The notes: a model not told the origin generated them from the sequence alone. A DNA stretch of 64,000 nucleotides from Streptomyces rugosispiralis (GCF_024505145.1 NZ_JANIAA010000006.1:62001-126000), one strand, 5' to 3'. Counted from the stretch's first letter, positions 1-9,405 are shown. Translations and numbers: made by a program.

Positions 1-1406
1 GTGCGCTCGATGAGATCGGCCGCCTCGTCGATCAGCACCAGGTCCGCCGGGGACCACTTCGCGGACTTCACACCGCGCGCCGGCTTCGCCCACAGGACGG
101 TCTTCTGCTCGTCGGCGTCGAGGACGCCGTCCGCGTGCTCGGCCAGGAAGTCGGCGTCGGAGAGCAGCCGCAGCACCAGCTTGGCCGGGTCGACCGGCGG
201 CCAGATCGCCTTGACCGCCGCCTTCACGGCGGGGTTACGGGCCACCGAGTCCTGGACCCGGTCGTCGGGCGCCTCGCCCGCCTGCTCCATCCGGACCAGC
301 ACGGTGTGCGCGATGCGCCGCGGAAGCGCCTCGCGGGCCGCGCCGTAGCGGATGTCGCGGGTGAGCAACTCCTCGACGATCTCCTCGAGTTCATACGCGG
401 GCACCCGCCAGCGGCGTGAGCCGCGCACCACGACGCACGGCTCGGTGGGGCGGGTGACATACGAGCGCAGGGCGCGGCGCAGCACCTCGGCCAGCCGGGC
501 GTCGCCCTTGACGCGGGCCGCGTCGGCGGAGTCGGCGCCCCGCGCCACCGCGCCCAGGGACGGCCGGGTCACCAGGTCCTCGACGGTCGCCTGGGCCACC
601 TGCAACTCGCCCAGGGCGGGCAGGACCTGCTCGATGTAGTGGAGGAAGGAGCGGTTGGGGCCGATGACCAGGGTGCCGGAGCGGGCCAGCCGCTCGCGGT
701 GCGCGTACAGCAGATACGCCACCCGGTGCAGCCCCACGGCCGTCTTACCGGTGCCCGGCGCCCCCTGGACGCAGATGGTGCCGCCGATCCCCTGGCGGAC
801 GATCTCGTCCTGCTCCGGCTGGATCGTCGCGACGATGTCCCGCATGGGGCCGACGCGCGGGCGCTCGATCTCGGACTGGAGCAGCTTGCTGGTCTGCTCC
901 CCCTCGGAGGGGTCGGAGAGCCGTTCGTCCTCGTACGCCGTCAACTCGCCGCCCGTGTAGCCGAAGCGGCGGCGCAGCCCGATGTCCATCGGCGCCTTCT
1001 TGGACGCCTGGTAGAAGGGCTGGGAGACGGGGGCGCGCCAGTCGATGACCATGGGGTCGCCGTCCGCGTCGTGCACATGGCGGCGGCCGATGTAAAAAGT
1101 GTCCGTCGAGCCGCCTCCGGCGGCGGGGAGCTCCCCCGCGGCGCCCTCCGCAATCGCCGCGCCCGGCGCGTGCAGATAGTCGAGGCGGCCGAAGAAGAGC
1201 GGGGTGTCGGCGAGGTCGGCGAGGGCCTTGATGCGCTCGCTGACCTGGTGGTGCAGGGCTTCGGCGTTGACCCAGTTCGCGGCGACGTCCCGGAGGTCGA
1301 GGGCCTCGACGTCGGCGCGCATGGCGCGCAGCGCGGCGCGGGACGCGGTCAGATGGGCGCGCTCCCGCGCGAGGGGGTCCAGCTGGTCAGGGGCGTGCGA
1401 GGGCAC
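1..1406 (-). CDS. HelD-like RNA polymerase-associated ATPase (UvrD/Rep superfamily), C-terminus outside window
   Basis: About 468 N-terminal residues of a superfamily 1 helicase-like ATPase are visible; the rest lies beyond the left edge. HelD-group proteins insert into RNA polymerase and use ATP to clear stalled or drug-bound enzyme. Seen here are a charged N-terminus likely to form a coiled coil, the segment IDWRAPVSQPFYQA near residue 118, Walker A GAPGTGKT near residue 211, and an acidic DEAADL motif near residue 460 just before the edge. The GTG at 1406 is chosen because GGAGG lies seven bases upstream. The N-terminus does not look like the HelR subgroup tied to rifamycin resistance, and I see no matching promoter element, so I do not use that name. 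Family assignment is firm; cellular role is inferred from the family. Confidence 0.85.
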   Translation of the reverse strand, partial: MPSHAPDQLDPLARERAHLTASRAALRAMRADVEALDLRDVAANWVNAEALHHQVSERIKALADLADTPLFFGRLDYLHAPGAAIAEGAAGELPAAGGGSTDTFYIGRRHVHDADGDPMVIDWRAPVSQPFYQASKKAPMDIGLRRRFGYTGGELTAYEDERLSDPSEGEQTSKLLQSEIERPRVGPMRDIVATIQPEQDEIVRQGIGGTICVQGAPGTGKTAVGLHRVAYLLYAHRERLARSGTLVIGPNRSFLHYIEQVLPALGELQVAQATVEDLVTRPSLGAVARGADSADAARVKGDARLAEVLRRALRSYVTRPTEPCVVVRGSRRWRVPAYELEEIVEELLTRDIRYGAAREALPRRIAHTVLVRMEQAGEAPDDRVQDSVARNPAVKAAVKAIWPPVDPAKLVLRLLSDADFLAEHADGVLDADEQKTVLWAKPARGVKSAKWSPADLVLIDEAADLIER

Positions 1407-1713
1407 GGCGTAGCCTCCGGCGAGCGAGTACACAAGCGAGTGCACAAAACGGATGCGCGGTACGTATGCGGCGCGCGGTACGAGATGCCGACCGGTTTCC
1501 GTCCGGACGGCGGCTCTCCCCGTTCGGAACGCGGGAGGCGGCAAGACCGGCGATTGTAGCCAGGGCATGTCGGGGAGGCGAATGAATTATGACGGGGCCG
1601 GGGGAGCCGCCCTCGGGGGGAGTTCTCGAGCATCGCGCGCACCACGGGCAGAGCCGCCCATCACCAGTCCCTCATGACAGAAGTCAATGGGGGACCGGTG
1701 ATGGTCCGGTACG
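1407..1713. other. 307-bp intergenic gap between two minus-strand genes
   Basis: No convincing gene is present. The gap carries the ribosome site and presumably the promoter of the HelD-like gene. On the XPB side there is only a weak inverted repeat, GGACC and GGTCC at 1692-1707, that could help end XPB transcription. Short open frames here lack ribosome sites and are out of step with the codon bias of the neighbours. Confidence 0.5.
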
Positions 1714-3363
1714 TCAGGCGTCCTCGTCCGCGAGCAGTTCGCTGGCGTCCACGATCCGGTACGCGTACCCCTGCTCGGCCAGGAACCGCTGGCGGTGCGC
1801 CGCGAAGTCCTGGTCGATCGTGTCGCGCGCGACCACCGAGTAGAAGACCGCCGGATGGCCGTCGGCCTTCGGGCGCAGCACCCGGCCGAGCCGCTGGGCC
1901 TCTTCCTGGCGGGAGCCGAACGTGCCGGAGACCTGGATGGCGACCGTGGCCTCGGGGAGGTCGATGGAGAAGTTGGCGACCTTCGAGACGACGAGCACCG
2001 ACAGCTCGCCCTCCCGGAAGGCGTCGAACAGCTTCTCCCGCTGGGCGTTGGTGGTCTCACCCTTGATGACGGGCGCGTCCAGATGCTCGCCCAACTCGTC
2101 GAGCTGGTCGATGTACTGCCCGATGACCAGCGTCTGCTGCCCCTTGTGCCGGGCGACCAGCGCCTCGGTGATCCGCCGCTTGGAGTCGGTCGTGGCGCAG
2201 TAGCGGTACTTCTCCTCGGTCTCGGCGGTCGCGTACGTCAGCCGCTCGGTCTCGGTCAGATTGACCCGGACCTCGACACAGTCGGCGGGTGCGATGTAGC
2301 CCTGCGCCTCGATCTCCTTCCAGGGCGCGTCGAAGCGCTTCGGCCCGATGAGGGAGAAGACATCGGACTCCCGGCCGTCCTCCCGGACGAGCGTCGCCGT
2401 GAGCCCGAGCCGCCGCCGCGCCTGCAGATCGGCGGTGAACTTGAAGACGGGCGCGGGCAGCAGATGCACCTCGTCGTAGACGATCAGGCCCCAGTCGCGG
2501 GAGTCGAACAGCTCGAGGTGCGGATAGATGCCCTTCCGCTTGGTGGTGAGCACCTGGTACGTGGCGATGGTGATCGGGCGGATCTCCTTCCGCGTACCGC
2601 TGTACTCACCGATCTCGTCCTCGGTGAGCGAGGTGCGGCGCACCAGCTCGTGCTTCCACTGGCGGGCGGAGACGGTGTTGGTGACCAGGATCAGCGTGGT
2701 CGACTTGGCGGTGGCCATCGCACCCGCCCCGACCAGCGTCTTTCCGGCGCCGCAGGGCAGCACGACGACGCCCGAGCCGCCGTGCCAGAAGCCCTCCACG
2801 GCCTGCGTCTGATACGGCCGCAGCGCCCAGCCGTCCTCGCGCAGCTCGATGGGGTGCGCCTCGCCGTCCACATAGCCGGCCAGGTCCTCGGCGGGCCAGC
2901 CCAGCTTCAGCAGCGTCTGCTTGATCTGGCCGCGCTCGGAGGGGTGGACGACGACGGTCTCCGGGTCGATCCGGGCGCCGACCAGCGGCTGGATCTTCTT
3001 CGACCGCAGGATCTCCTCGAGGATCGGGCGGTCGCTGGTCTCCAGGACCAGCCCGTGGGTGGGGTGCTTGAGCAGCCGCAGCCGCCCGTACCGGGCCATG
3101 GTCTCCGCGACGTCCACGAGGAGGGCGTGCGGGACGGGGTAGCGGGAGTACGCCACGAGGGCGTCCACGACCTGCTCGGCGTCGTGCCCGGCGGCGCGGG
3201 CGTTCCACAGCCCGAGCGGGGTCACCCGGTAGGTGTGGATGTGCTCGGGCGCTCGCTCCAGCTCGGCAAAGGGCGCGATGGCGCGGCGGCAGGCGTCCGC
3301 CTGCTCGTGATCCACCTCGAGCAGGAGCGTCTTGTCGCTTTGGACGATGAGGGGTCCATTCAC
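1714..3363 (-). CDS. xpb: XPB-family DNA repair helicase
   Basis: A 549-residue superfamily 2 helicase of the bacterial XPB type. It should unwind DNA 3'-to-5' with ATP and is thought to act in excision repair or transcription-coupled events. Residues 1 to about 170 form the XPB N-terminal (damage-recognition-like) domain. Walker A PCGAGKT lies near residue 203, the DEVH box (YDEVHLLPAP) near 295, and the motor ends with motif VI (QRLGRVLRPK) near 500. Length is normal for actinobacterial XPB. The start is GTG at 3363. The gene is flanked by a VanZ-domain gene on the other strand and then by a large protein whose C-terminal third resembles this protein's N-terminal domain, so the two may work together. 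Confidence 0.95.
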   Translation of the reverse strand: MNGPLIVQSDKTLLLEVDHEQADACRRAIAPFAELERAPEHIHTYRVTPLGLWNARAAGHDAEQVVDALVAYSRYPVPHALLVDVAETMARYGRLRLLKHPTHGLVLETSDRPILEEILRSKKIQPLVGARIDPETVVVHPSERGQIKQTLLKLGWPAEDLAGYVDGEAHPIELREDGWALRPYQTQAVEGFWHGGSGVVVLPCGAGKTLVGAGAMATAKSTTLILVTNTVSARQWKHELVRRTSLTEDEIGEYSGTRKEIRPITIATYQVLTTKRKGIYPHLELFDSRDWGLIVYDEVHLLPAPVFKFTADLQARRRLGLTATLVREDGRESDVFSLIGPKRFDAPWKEIEAQGYIAPADCVEVRVNLTETERLTYATAETEEKYRYCATTDSKRRITEALVARHKGQQTLVIGQYIDQLDELGEHLDAPVIKGETTNAQREKLFDAFREGELSVLVVSKVANFSIDLPEATVAIQVSGTFGSRQEEAQRLGRVLRPKADGHPAVFYSVVARDTIDQDFAAHRQRFLAEQGYAYRIVDASELLADEDA

Positions 3364-3529
3364 GCGCCTGGGTCCTTTCGTGCTGGCCGGCCAAAGAACC
3401 AGTGTCCCCCATCGAGGAGGCGTGGCGGAGAGCCACAGGGATACTCCGGGCGGCTACGGGCAAGCGGCGAAGACGGAAACGGACCGACGGAGCGGCGGCG
3501 ACAGAGCCATGGGCGGGAGGCGAGTCCCT

Positions 3530-4444
3530 GTGATCAGCATCGCTGGATGGGAGATCCGGCGGACGGCGGACAAGAGGACGACGGTAGAGCGGACGGCGGA
3601 GAAGAAGCCGCAGGCGGGGTCCCGGACGACGGGGGGCCGGAAGAAGGCGAGCGGGCAGGGCCGGAAGAAGGCGGCGGGCGGTCAGAAGAAGGGGCCCGGG
3701 ACCGCGAAGTCGCCGACCGCGAAGACGCCGACCGCGAAGACGCAGAGCGAGAAGACGCAGAGCGAGAAGTCGCCGACCGCGAAGGCACGGGCTGCGGGGG
3801 CCCAGTCCGCGAAGGGGCCCGGGACCGCGAAGTCGCAGACCGCGAAGACGCCGACCGCGAAGGCCCGGCCCACCACGGGCCGGACCACCAAGGCCCCCGA
3901 GCCCCAGGCCGCCCCCGAGAAGGCGCTGCTGCAGCGCACCTCGTTCGGCGCACGCGTCGCACGGGCGATGGTGCTGCTCCTGGCGTTCGTCTGCATGGTC
4001 GGCTTCGCGGCGGCGCTCGCCAAGGCCACGCTCGTGCCCTCACCCGGCTCCGTCGACCTCGTCCACACCAATCTGCGTCCGGGACGCTCGCTGCGCGCCT
4101 ACGTCGACCAGCCCGCCTTCCAGGACACGGTGAAGCAGATCGGCGGCAATGTGCTGCTCGGCGCGCCCTTCGGGGTGCTGCTGCCGATGCTGGTGCCGAA
4201 GGCGCGGGGCGCGGTGCGGGTGGTCGTGGTGACGGCCTTGGTGATGGTGGCCGTCGAGACCGTTCAGGGGCTCATCGTCGAGGGCCGGGCCTTCGACATC
4301 GACGACGTCATCCTCAACACCTCGGGCGCGCTGATCGGCTATGTCGTGGTCGGCCGCTGGCTGGGCCACGCCCTCCACCCCCGTCGCCGCCACTGGTGGC
4401 ACCGGTGGACCCGGCGCGGGACCGAGGCACCGCCCGCGGCGTGA
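3530..4444 (+). CDS. VanZ-domain membrane protein with lysine-rich histone-H1-like N-terminal tail
   Basis: 304 residues. The first ~135 residues are a very basic Lys/Ala/Thr/Pro low-complexity stretch with repeated PTAKTPTAK and SEKTQ-like units, resembling histone H1 or HU-tail sequence and likely to bind nucleic acid. Hydrophobic segments follow from about residue 148 (MVLLLAFVCMVGFAAALAK), then a VanZ domain with the family signature FDIDDVILNTSG and a last membrane segment near the C-terminus. VanZ in enterococci lowers teicoplanin susceptibility, but most actinobacterial VanZ-domain proteins have no known role. Start: GTG 3530 has GGGAGG nine bases upstream; ATG 3509 in the same frame lacks a good site. 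It is transcribed divergently from XPB. Confidence 0.8.
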   Translation: MISIAGWEIRRTADKRTTVERTAEKKPQAGSRTTGGRKKASGQGRKKAAGGQKKGPGTAKSPTAKTPTAKTQSEKTQSEKSPTAKARAAGAQSAKGPGTAKSQTAKTPTAKARPTTGRTTKAPEPQAAPEKALLQRTSFGARVARAMVLLLAFVCMVGFAAALAKATLVPSPGSVDLVHTNLRPGRSLRAYVDQPAFQDTVKQIGGNVLLGAPFGVLLPMLVPKARGAVRVVVVTALVMVAVETVQGLIVEGRAFDIDDVILNTSGALIGYVVVGRWLGHALHPRRRHWWHRWTRRGTEAPPAA

Positions 4445-4492
4445 GCCGTCCCTACGCGCCGTGGCCCCGCCCCGCCCCAGGCTGATTTCGGC

Positions 4493-7400
4493 CTAGGTGG
4501 CGTCCTCGGCCAGTTCGGCGGCGCCCGTGATGCGGTGCAGGGGGTAGGTACGGACCTCGTCGGCCGTGTGGTCGTACGCCGTGACGAAGCCGCCCTCGAC
4601 CCGGACCGGGGCGATCACGCGCTGGGTGGCCGCGCCGTTCGCGTTGACGTAGCCGATCCAGACGTTGGAGCCGGTCAGGGCCGCGGCCTGCATGGTGGCG
4701 AGGGTGTCGGCGGAGGTGGTGCGGGGCAGCCGGTCGCCACTGGTGGCGGATCCGGCACCGGCACCGGGCCGTGAGCCGGATCCGGCCTCCGGGCCCGCCC
4801 CCGCTCCGGCCGCGGCCGCCGGTTTGTGGGGCGCGGTCGCGGCGAGGTCCCCGGCGCGGATGGCGCGCACCGCCGCGCCCAGCAGGGTGGCGTCGGGCAC
4901 CGGCGGGCCCTCCGGGACCGGGGCGGGCGGCTTACGAGGCGGAGTGCGCTGGGCTTCGGCCCGGCTGACCAGCACATCGCCCTCGGCGGACTCGGCGGCC
5001 GGGGCGTACCCCATCGCCCGCAACCCCTCCAGCAGCGTGTCCGGCGGCGCCTGGGCGGCCAGCACGGTGGGGGCGAGCCGGCGCAGCCGCAGCCCCGCCG
5101 AACGGCGGTCGGCGAGGATCTCGGCGAGCAGCGCGTCGTCGTCGCAGCGCAGATACGCGGAGGCGGCGCCGATGCGCAGTCGGCCGTGCTTACGGGCCAC
5201 GTCGTTCACGAGGTAGGTGAGCGGCTGGGGCACCGGGGTGCGGGAGTGCGCGGCGAGGAAGGTGTGCACATCGTCGGCGGTCCGCCCGGCGTCCAGCGCG
5301 CGGCGTACGGACTCGGGTGTGAAGCGGTAGACGGTCGCGCCGCCCTTGGACTCGACGTCGGCGAGGATGCCCAGGGTCTCGGCGAGCGGCCGTTCCAGCG
5401 GGCCGGGCGCGACGGCGGTCAGGTCGGCCTGGAGCAGGACATGGGCGAGGGGCTCGGGGAGCAGCGGCGCGAGCAGCCGGGCGGCCTGTGCGGACGCGAG
5501 GTCGCTCTCGGCGGCCGTCGGCTCGTCCGGGTGGCGTTCCAGCAGGGCGCGGCCGTGCGAGGAGAGCGCGCCCCGGCCGGTGACCCCGAGCATTTCGGCC
5601 TCGGTGACGGCCCAGCGGGCCAGCCGCGAGCGCAGGTCCTCGCCGGTGGGCGAGGCGGCGGTGGGCGAGGCGGCGGTGGAGGCGGCCCCGGGGGCGGCCC
5701 CGGGGGCGGCTCCGGGGGCGGGCCCGGACGGGAAGGTCCCGGGGGCGGACCCGGAAGGGGTGGCCGCACCGGGGGTGGCCGCGGTGGGGGCCGGGGCCCC
5801 GCGGTGGCCGGTCGGCCGCTCCCACCGCAGCCGGGCCAGCAGGACGTCGGGGGCGGCCGCGGCACCGTGCGGCAGGGTGGCCAGGAGTTCGAGGACCCGG
5901 CGGCGGACCTCGGGGGCCGGGGAGCGGTCCAGTTCCGGGCCCAGCGCGGCGAGGGTGCGGCCCCTGCTGTCGCGGCCACCCACCAGGCCCGATGTACGGG
6001 TCGCGGGCAGCCAGGCGGCGGCGAGCCGGGCCCAGCGCTCCTCGGCGGGCAGCCGCAGCCAGTCGTCGTAGGCGGGGGTGGGGGCGTAGCGCTCGTCGGG
6101 CTCGCCGTCGGAGGCCACCAGCCCGGCCGCGTACGCCAGCTCGATCCAGAAGGCGGCCACCGGTTCGGACACGTCGAGCGCCACGGCGGTCCGCTTGAGG
6201 TCGCGGACGCTCAGCCCGCCCGCGCGCAGGACGGGCGGACCGGCGGTCTCCCACTGCCCCAGCAGCTCCTCGACGGTGGCCAGGGCGGTGAAGGTCTGGC
6301 CCGCGGCGGTGTTGTCCACAACCTGTGGATCGTGGTCGGCGGTGGGCGAGAGCGGCGGGGCGAACGGCTCGGGGGCGCGGTGCGCCCGGCCGTGGCGCAG
6401 ATGCAGGGCGACCTCGCGGGGCAGTACGACATTGCGCGGGCCGGACGGCAGCAGCAGCCCGTGGTCCAGCAGCCAGCCGACGGGCGGGGTGGGCGAGACG
6501 ACGGACGCCTCCCCGTACGGCGGCCCCCAGGTCAGCTTGGCCAGCACGGCCGCCGCGCCCGCCGGCGCCCCGTCGAGCAGCGCCGCCATCCGGGCGCGGT
6601 CCCGGAACAGCCCGGCCAGGGCCGCGGCCGCCGTGACGGGGTCGTGGGTGGGCGACTGCCCGGCCGCCGCCAGCAGCTCCTGGAGCCGCCCCGGCGACAT
6701 CCCGGACGTGGCCTCCTGCACGGTCGGGCCGAGCCCGGTGGGGGAGGGCGAGGTGGGCGAGGGGGCGAGCAGCTCCCGAGCGGTCCGGACGAGCCGAAGC
6801 CGATCGTCCCCACCCCAGATCAGGGCCTGCTCGCGAAGGGTGGCCACGGCCCGCGGCAACTCGGCGACGATCGCGGCCCGTTCCTCGGCACTCAGCGGGG
6901 CGCCGACGCCTGGGGTGGTCCTGGCGTCGGGGGCGGTCGCGGCGGCCGAGGCGGTTCCGGTGGTTCCGGTGGTTCCGGTGGCCGAGGCGGTCCCCGCGGG
7001 TGAGGCGGGCCCAGCGGGTGAGGCGGTCCCCGCGGGTGAGGCGGGCCCAGCGGGTGAGGTGGACCCGGGCCCCTGCGCGGCCCCGGTGTCTGACGTGGCG
7101 CCGACGCCCGGGGTGGTCCCGGCGGCTGAGGTGGTCCCCGGGGCCTGAGTGCCCCCGGCACTACGGGCGTCCCTTGGATCCCGAGCGTCGCCGGGGCCCA
7201 CGGCGTCCCCGGAACCCCGGAGTTCCTCCGCGTCGCGGGCGTCCCCAGTCCCCTGTGGGCCTCCGGCCTGCTCCGGGCCCCCGGCCGCCTCCGGGCCCCT
7301 GGCCCCCTGCGGCTCCCCGGCCTGCTCCGGGCCCCCGGCCTCCTGTGGGCCCCCGGCCTCCTGTGGGCCCCCGGCCTCCTGTGGACCCTCGGCCGCCTCC

Positions 7401-7984
7401 GGACCCCTGGCCTGCTCCGGACCCTCGGCTCCCTGTGGGCCTCCGGCCTGCTCCGGGCCCCCGGCCGCCTCCGGGCCCCTGGCCCCCTGTGGACCCCCGG
7501 CCCCCTGCGGACCCCCGGCCCCCTGCGGACCCCCGGCCCCCTGTGGGCCCCCGGCCGCCTCCGGGCCCTCGTCGCCCGTCATCAGGTCCCGCAGGGTCTC
7601 GTATGGGCAGGGGTCGGGCGCGACGGCCAGGGCCTCGGCGGTCTGTTGCGCGAATCGGTCGAGGCGCTCCACGGCTCGTACCACCGAGGCGCGGGTGCCC
7701 GCCCGGGTGGCGAGCTGGGTGAGGTCGTTCGGGACCGGGGAGAGCAGATCGGGGCGGGCGCGCAGCAGGGCGGCGAGGGCGTCGTCGGGCCGGGTGCGCA
7801 GCTCCTCGGCGAGGGTGCGCGGCGCCCCGCGGCCGCGGTCGCCGTGGCCGTCGTCTCGTGGGCCGCCGCCCCGGGGGACGCGATCCTGCGGACCGCTGTC
7901 CCCGTAGCCGGTGTCTGCGGGCAACTCATGCCTCCCGGTTGCGCGAGCTGGTCTCTTCGGGCATGTCAGCCCTCTCGATTCCAT
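4493..7984 (-). CDS. Large helicase-associated protein: XPB N-terminal-like domain plus C-terminal WYL-like domain
   Basis: 1163 residues with no helicase motor motifs. Residues ~848-1010 align by eye with residues 1-170 of the neighbouring XPB protein: LLQADLT against IVQSDKT, YRFTPES against YRVTP, HSRTPVPQPL against YSRYPVPHAL, and KHGRLR against RYGRLR. The last ~60 residues (NVWIGYVNANGAATQRVIAP and the following TAYDHTADEVRTYPLHRI) look like a WYL domain, a fold that senses nucleic acid or ligands in damage regulators. Residues ~130-360 are Gly/Pro/Gln/Ala repeats and ~660-780 a second low-complexity linker. The ATG at 7984 has a weak ribosome site; a TTG at 7922 preceded by GGGAGG is a good alternative. 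Probably a partner or regulator of XPB; the function is inferred. Confidence 0.85.
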   Translation of the reverse strand: MESRGLTCPKRPARATGRHELPADTGYGDSGPQDRVPRGGGPRDDGHGDRGRGAPRTLAEELRTRPDDALAALLRARPDLLSPVPNDLTQLATRAGTRASVVRAVERLDRFAQQTAEALAVAPDPCPYETLRDLMTGDEGPEAAGGPQGAGGPQGAGGPQGAGGPQGARGPEAAGGPEQAGGPQGAEGPEQARGPEAAEGPQEAGGPQEAGGPQEAGGPEQAGEPQGARGPEAAGGPEQAGGPQGTGDARDAEELRGSGDAVGPGDARDPRDARSAGGTQAPGTTSAAGTTPGVGATSDTGAAQGPGSTSPAGPASPAGTASPAGPASPAGTASATGTTGTTGTASAAATAPDARTTPGVGAPLSAEERAAIVAELPRAVATLREQALIWGGDDRLRLVRTARELLAPSPTSPSPTGLGPTVQEATSGMSPGRLQELLAAAGQSPTHDPVTAAAALAGLFRDRARMAALLDGAPAGAAAVLAKLTWGPPYGEASVVSPTPPVGWLLDHGLLLPSGPRNVVLPREVALHLRHGRAHRAPEPFAPPLSPTADHDPQVVDNTAAGQTFTALATVEELLGQWETAGPPVLRAGGLSVRDLKRTAVALDVSEPVAAFWIELAYAAGLVASDGEPDERYAPTPAYDDWLRLPAEERWARLAAAWLPATRTSGLVGGRDSRGRTLAALGPELDRSPAPEVRRRVLELLATLPHGAAAAPDVLLARLRWERPTGHRGAPAPTAATPGAATPSGSAPGTFPSGPAPGAAPGAAPGAASTAASPTAASPTGEDLRSRLARWAVTEAEMLGVTGRGALSSHGRALLERHPDEPTAAESDLASAQAARLLAPLLPEPLAHVLLQADLTAVAPGPLERPLAETLGILADVESKGGATVYRFTPESVRRALDAGRTADDVHTFLAAHSRTPVPQPLTYLVNDVARKHGRLRIGAASAYLRCDDDALLAEILADRRSAGLRLRRLAPTVLAAQAPPDTLLEGLRAMGYAPAAESAEGDVLVSRAEAQRTPPRKPPAPVPEGPPVPDATLLGAAVRAIRAGDLAATAPHKPAAAAGAGAGPEAGSGSRPGAGAGSATSGDRLPRTTSADTLATMQAAALTGSNVWIGYVNANGAATQRVIAPVRVEGGFVTAYDHTADEVRTYPLHRITGAAELAEDAT
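7251..7570. repeat. Coding low-complexity repeat (Gly-Pro-Gln-Ala linker)
   Basis: About 320 bp of imperfect 15- and 18-bp units such as GGCCCCCGGCCTCCTGTG, in frame within the XPB-N/WYL protein, encoding variations on AGGPQGAGGPEQA. Units are close to identical, which suggests recent slippage or unequal exchange. Copy number is likely to vary between strains. Confidence 0.85.
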
Positions 7985-8110
7985 GAACTGCTCATTCGAT
8001 CCACAGTACCCGCGGGGTGCGGGACGCAGGGGATGCGGCGGGATTCCGGTTCCGCGCGGTACCGTCGGAGCCGATTGATACGCCGACGGTGCGCATTCTC
8101 AGGGGTCTTG

Positions 8111-9388
8111 GTGGGGATCGAGAGCGAGAAGCTCGTCTACGACTATCTGAGCCGTGTCGGGGACCTGGCTCAGCAACAGGGTCTGTCGTCCGGTGAACGT
8201 ATGCGGCTGGTCTCCGGGCTCCGGGCCGATATCGACCATCGCCGGGCCACCGCCACCGGAGGGGCGGACAGCCCGGCCGGGGTGAAGCGGATCCTGTCCA
8301 GACTGGGCTCACCGGCCGAAGTGGTGGCCGCCGCGGGCGGCCGGGACCCCGACCCGGGATCGGGGGGCATGGGTGGTGCGCCCAGTACGGAGGGCAGCGG
8401 TCCGGGCGGCGGTGCGCCGCCGCGAGGGCCCGCCGGGGCGGCGCGGGCGGCCCGGGACAAGCTGGCCGGGCTCGCCAAGAGCAGCGGTCTCACCGGTAAG
8501 GTGCCCGCCCCGCGCGAGGAGGACGGCCCGGGGGCGCCCGGCACCGGCCGGAACGGGAACGGCCCCGCCCCGGGCGACGGCGCCCCCTCCCTGATCAAGC
8601 CGAGGCCCGCCGCCCCCGCCACACCCCCGTCCAACGTCGCCTCGCCCCCGCACCTCGCGGGCGAGGACGAACTGGGTCCGGGCGAGTCCGACATGGACTG
8701 GTGGCACGTCGAGCCGGGCCCGTTCGCCCAGCCCGAGCAGCGCGACGCGCAGTACGGCGCGGTCGAGGGGTTCACCGGCGGGATCGAGATCCCCGAACTG
8801 CTCGGTAAGGGCAAGTCGGCCGAGCAGGAGCGCCAGGAGCGGCGCGAGGCCGAGGAGAAGGCGGCGGAGGAGAAGGCCGCCGCCGAGGCCGAGGCCGCCG
8901 CGGAGGCGAAGGCGAAGGCCGAGGCCAAGAAGGCGGAGGCCGGAGGCAAGCCGCGGAGCGGGCTGCGCCGTGTGCTGCTCGGGCCCGGTAAGGCGGGTAA
9001 GGCGGCCGATCAGCCCGCGGGCGGGGGCGGCGTCCCCACATGGCTGTCCGGGCTCGGCCCGGTGCTGCTGGTGGCGGTCGCGCTCCTCGTGGCGGGCGCC
9101 GCCCTGGGCAACATCATCCCGATCGCGTTCGGCTGGGTGATCGCGTACTACAGCACCTACCGCCGCTCCCCGGCGGAGGCCAAGTGGGCCGCCCTGGGCA
9201 TGCCCGGCCTGGTCGCGGCCGGGGCCGCGATCTGGCTGTACGGCCGCGCCGACCACAAGTGGGGCGAGGCGATCCCCGAACACGGCTGGAAGGACGCCCT
9301 GACCGAGACCTGGCCCTATGTCGTCCGGGGCGCGGCCATCGCCTCGGTGCTCTTCCTGCTCTGGCGCGCCGCCAAGCGCAAGGGCTGA
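8111..9388 (+). CDS. HAAS-domain membrane protein with coiled-coil linker
   Basis: 425 residues. The first ~85 residues (ESEKLVYDYLSRVGDLAQQQ and following) resemble the HAAS/DUF1700 helical domain found at the N-termini of membrane proteins that are often paired with PadR regulators. Residues ~90-230 are a Gly/Pro-rich linker, ~236-280 a Glu/Ala/Lys-rich stretch likely to form a coiled coil, and from ~310 there are about four membrane segments. No PadR-type gene lies next to it. The GTG at 8111 has AGGGG five bases upstream and starts the conserved domain directly. Function unknown; probably an integral membrane regulator or scaffold. Confidence 0.75.
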   Translation: MGIESEKLVYDYLSRVGDLAQQQGLSSGERMRLVSGLRADIDHRRATATGGADSPAGVKRILSRLGSPAEVVAAAGGRDPDPGSGGMGGAPSTEGSGPGGGAPPRGPAGAARAARDKLAGLAKSSGLTGKVPAPREEDGPGAPGTGRNGNGPAPGDGAPSLIKPRPAAPATPPSNVASPPHLAGEDELGPGESDMDWWHVEPGPFAQPEQRDAQYGAVEGFTGGIEIPELLGKGKSAEQERQERREAEEKAAEEKAAAEAEAAAEAKAKAEAKKAEAGGKPRSGLRRVLLGPGKAGKAADQPAGGGGVPTWLSGLGPVLLVAVALLVAGAALGNIIPIAFGWVIAYYSTYRRSPAEAKWAALGMPGLVAAGAAIWLYGRADHKWGEAIPEHGWKDALTETWPYVVRGAAIASVLFLLWRAAKRKG

Positions 9389-9405
9389 CACCGGGCGCCG
9401 GCCCC

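Noticed and set aside
1..1406. Naming the truncated gene helR
   Set aside because: Its N-terminus and middle (IDWRAPVSQPFYQA) fit the general HelD group, but not the pattern I know for HelR, and half the protein is outside the window.
1795..4485. 896-codon open frame on the plus strand across XPB and the VanZ gene
   Set aside because: It is antisense to XPB, has Gly/Arg/Asp/Leu-rich composition expected of a shadow frame at high GC, and no ribosome site or recognisable domain. Only the VanZ region in its own frame is real.
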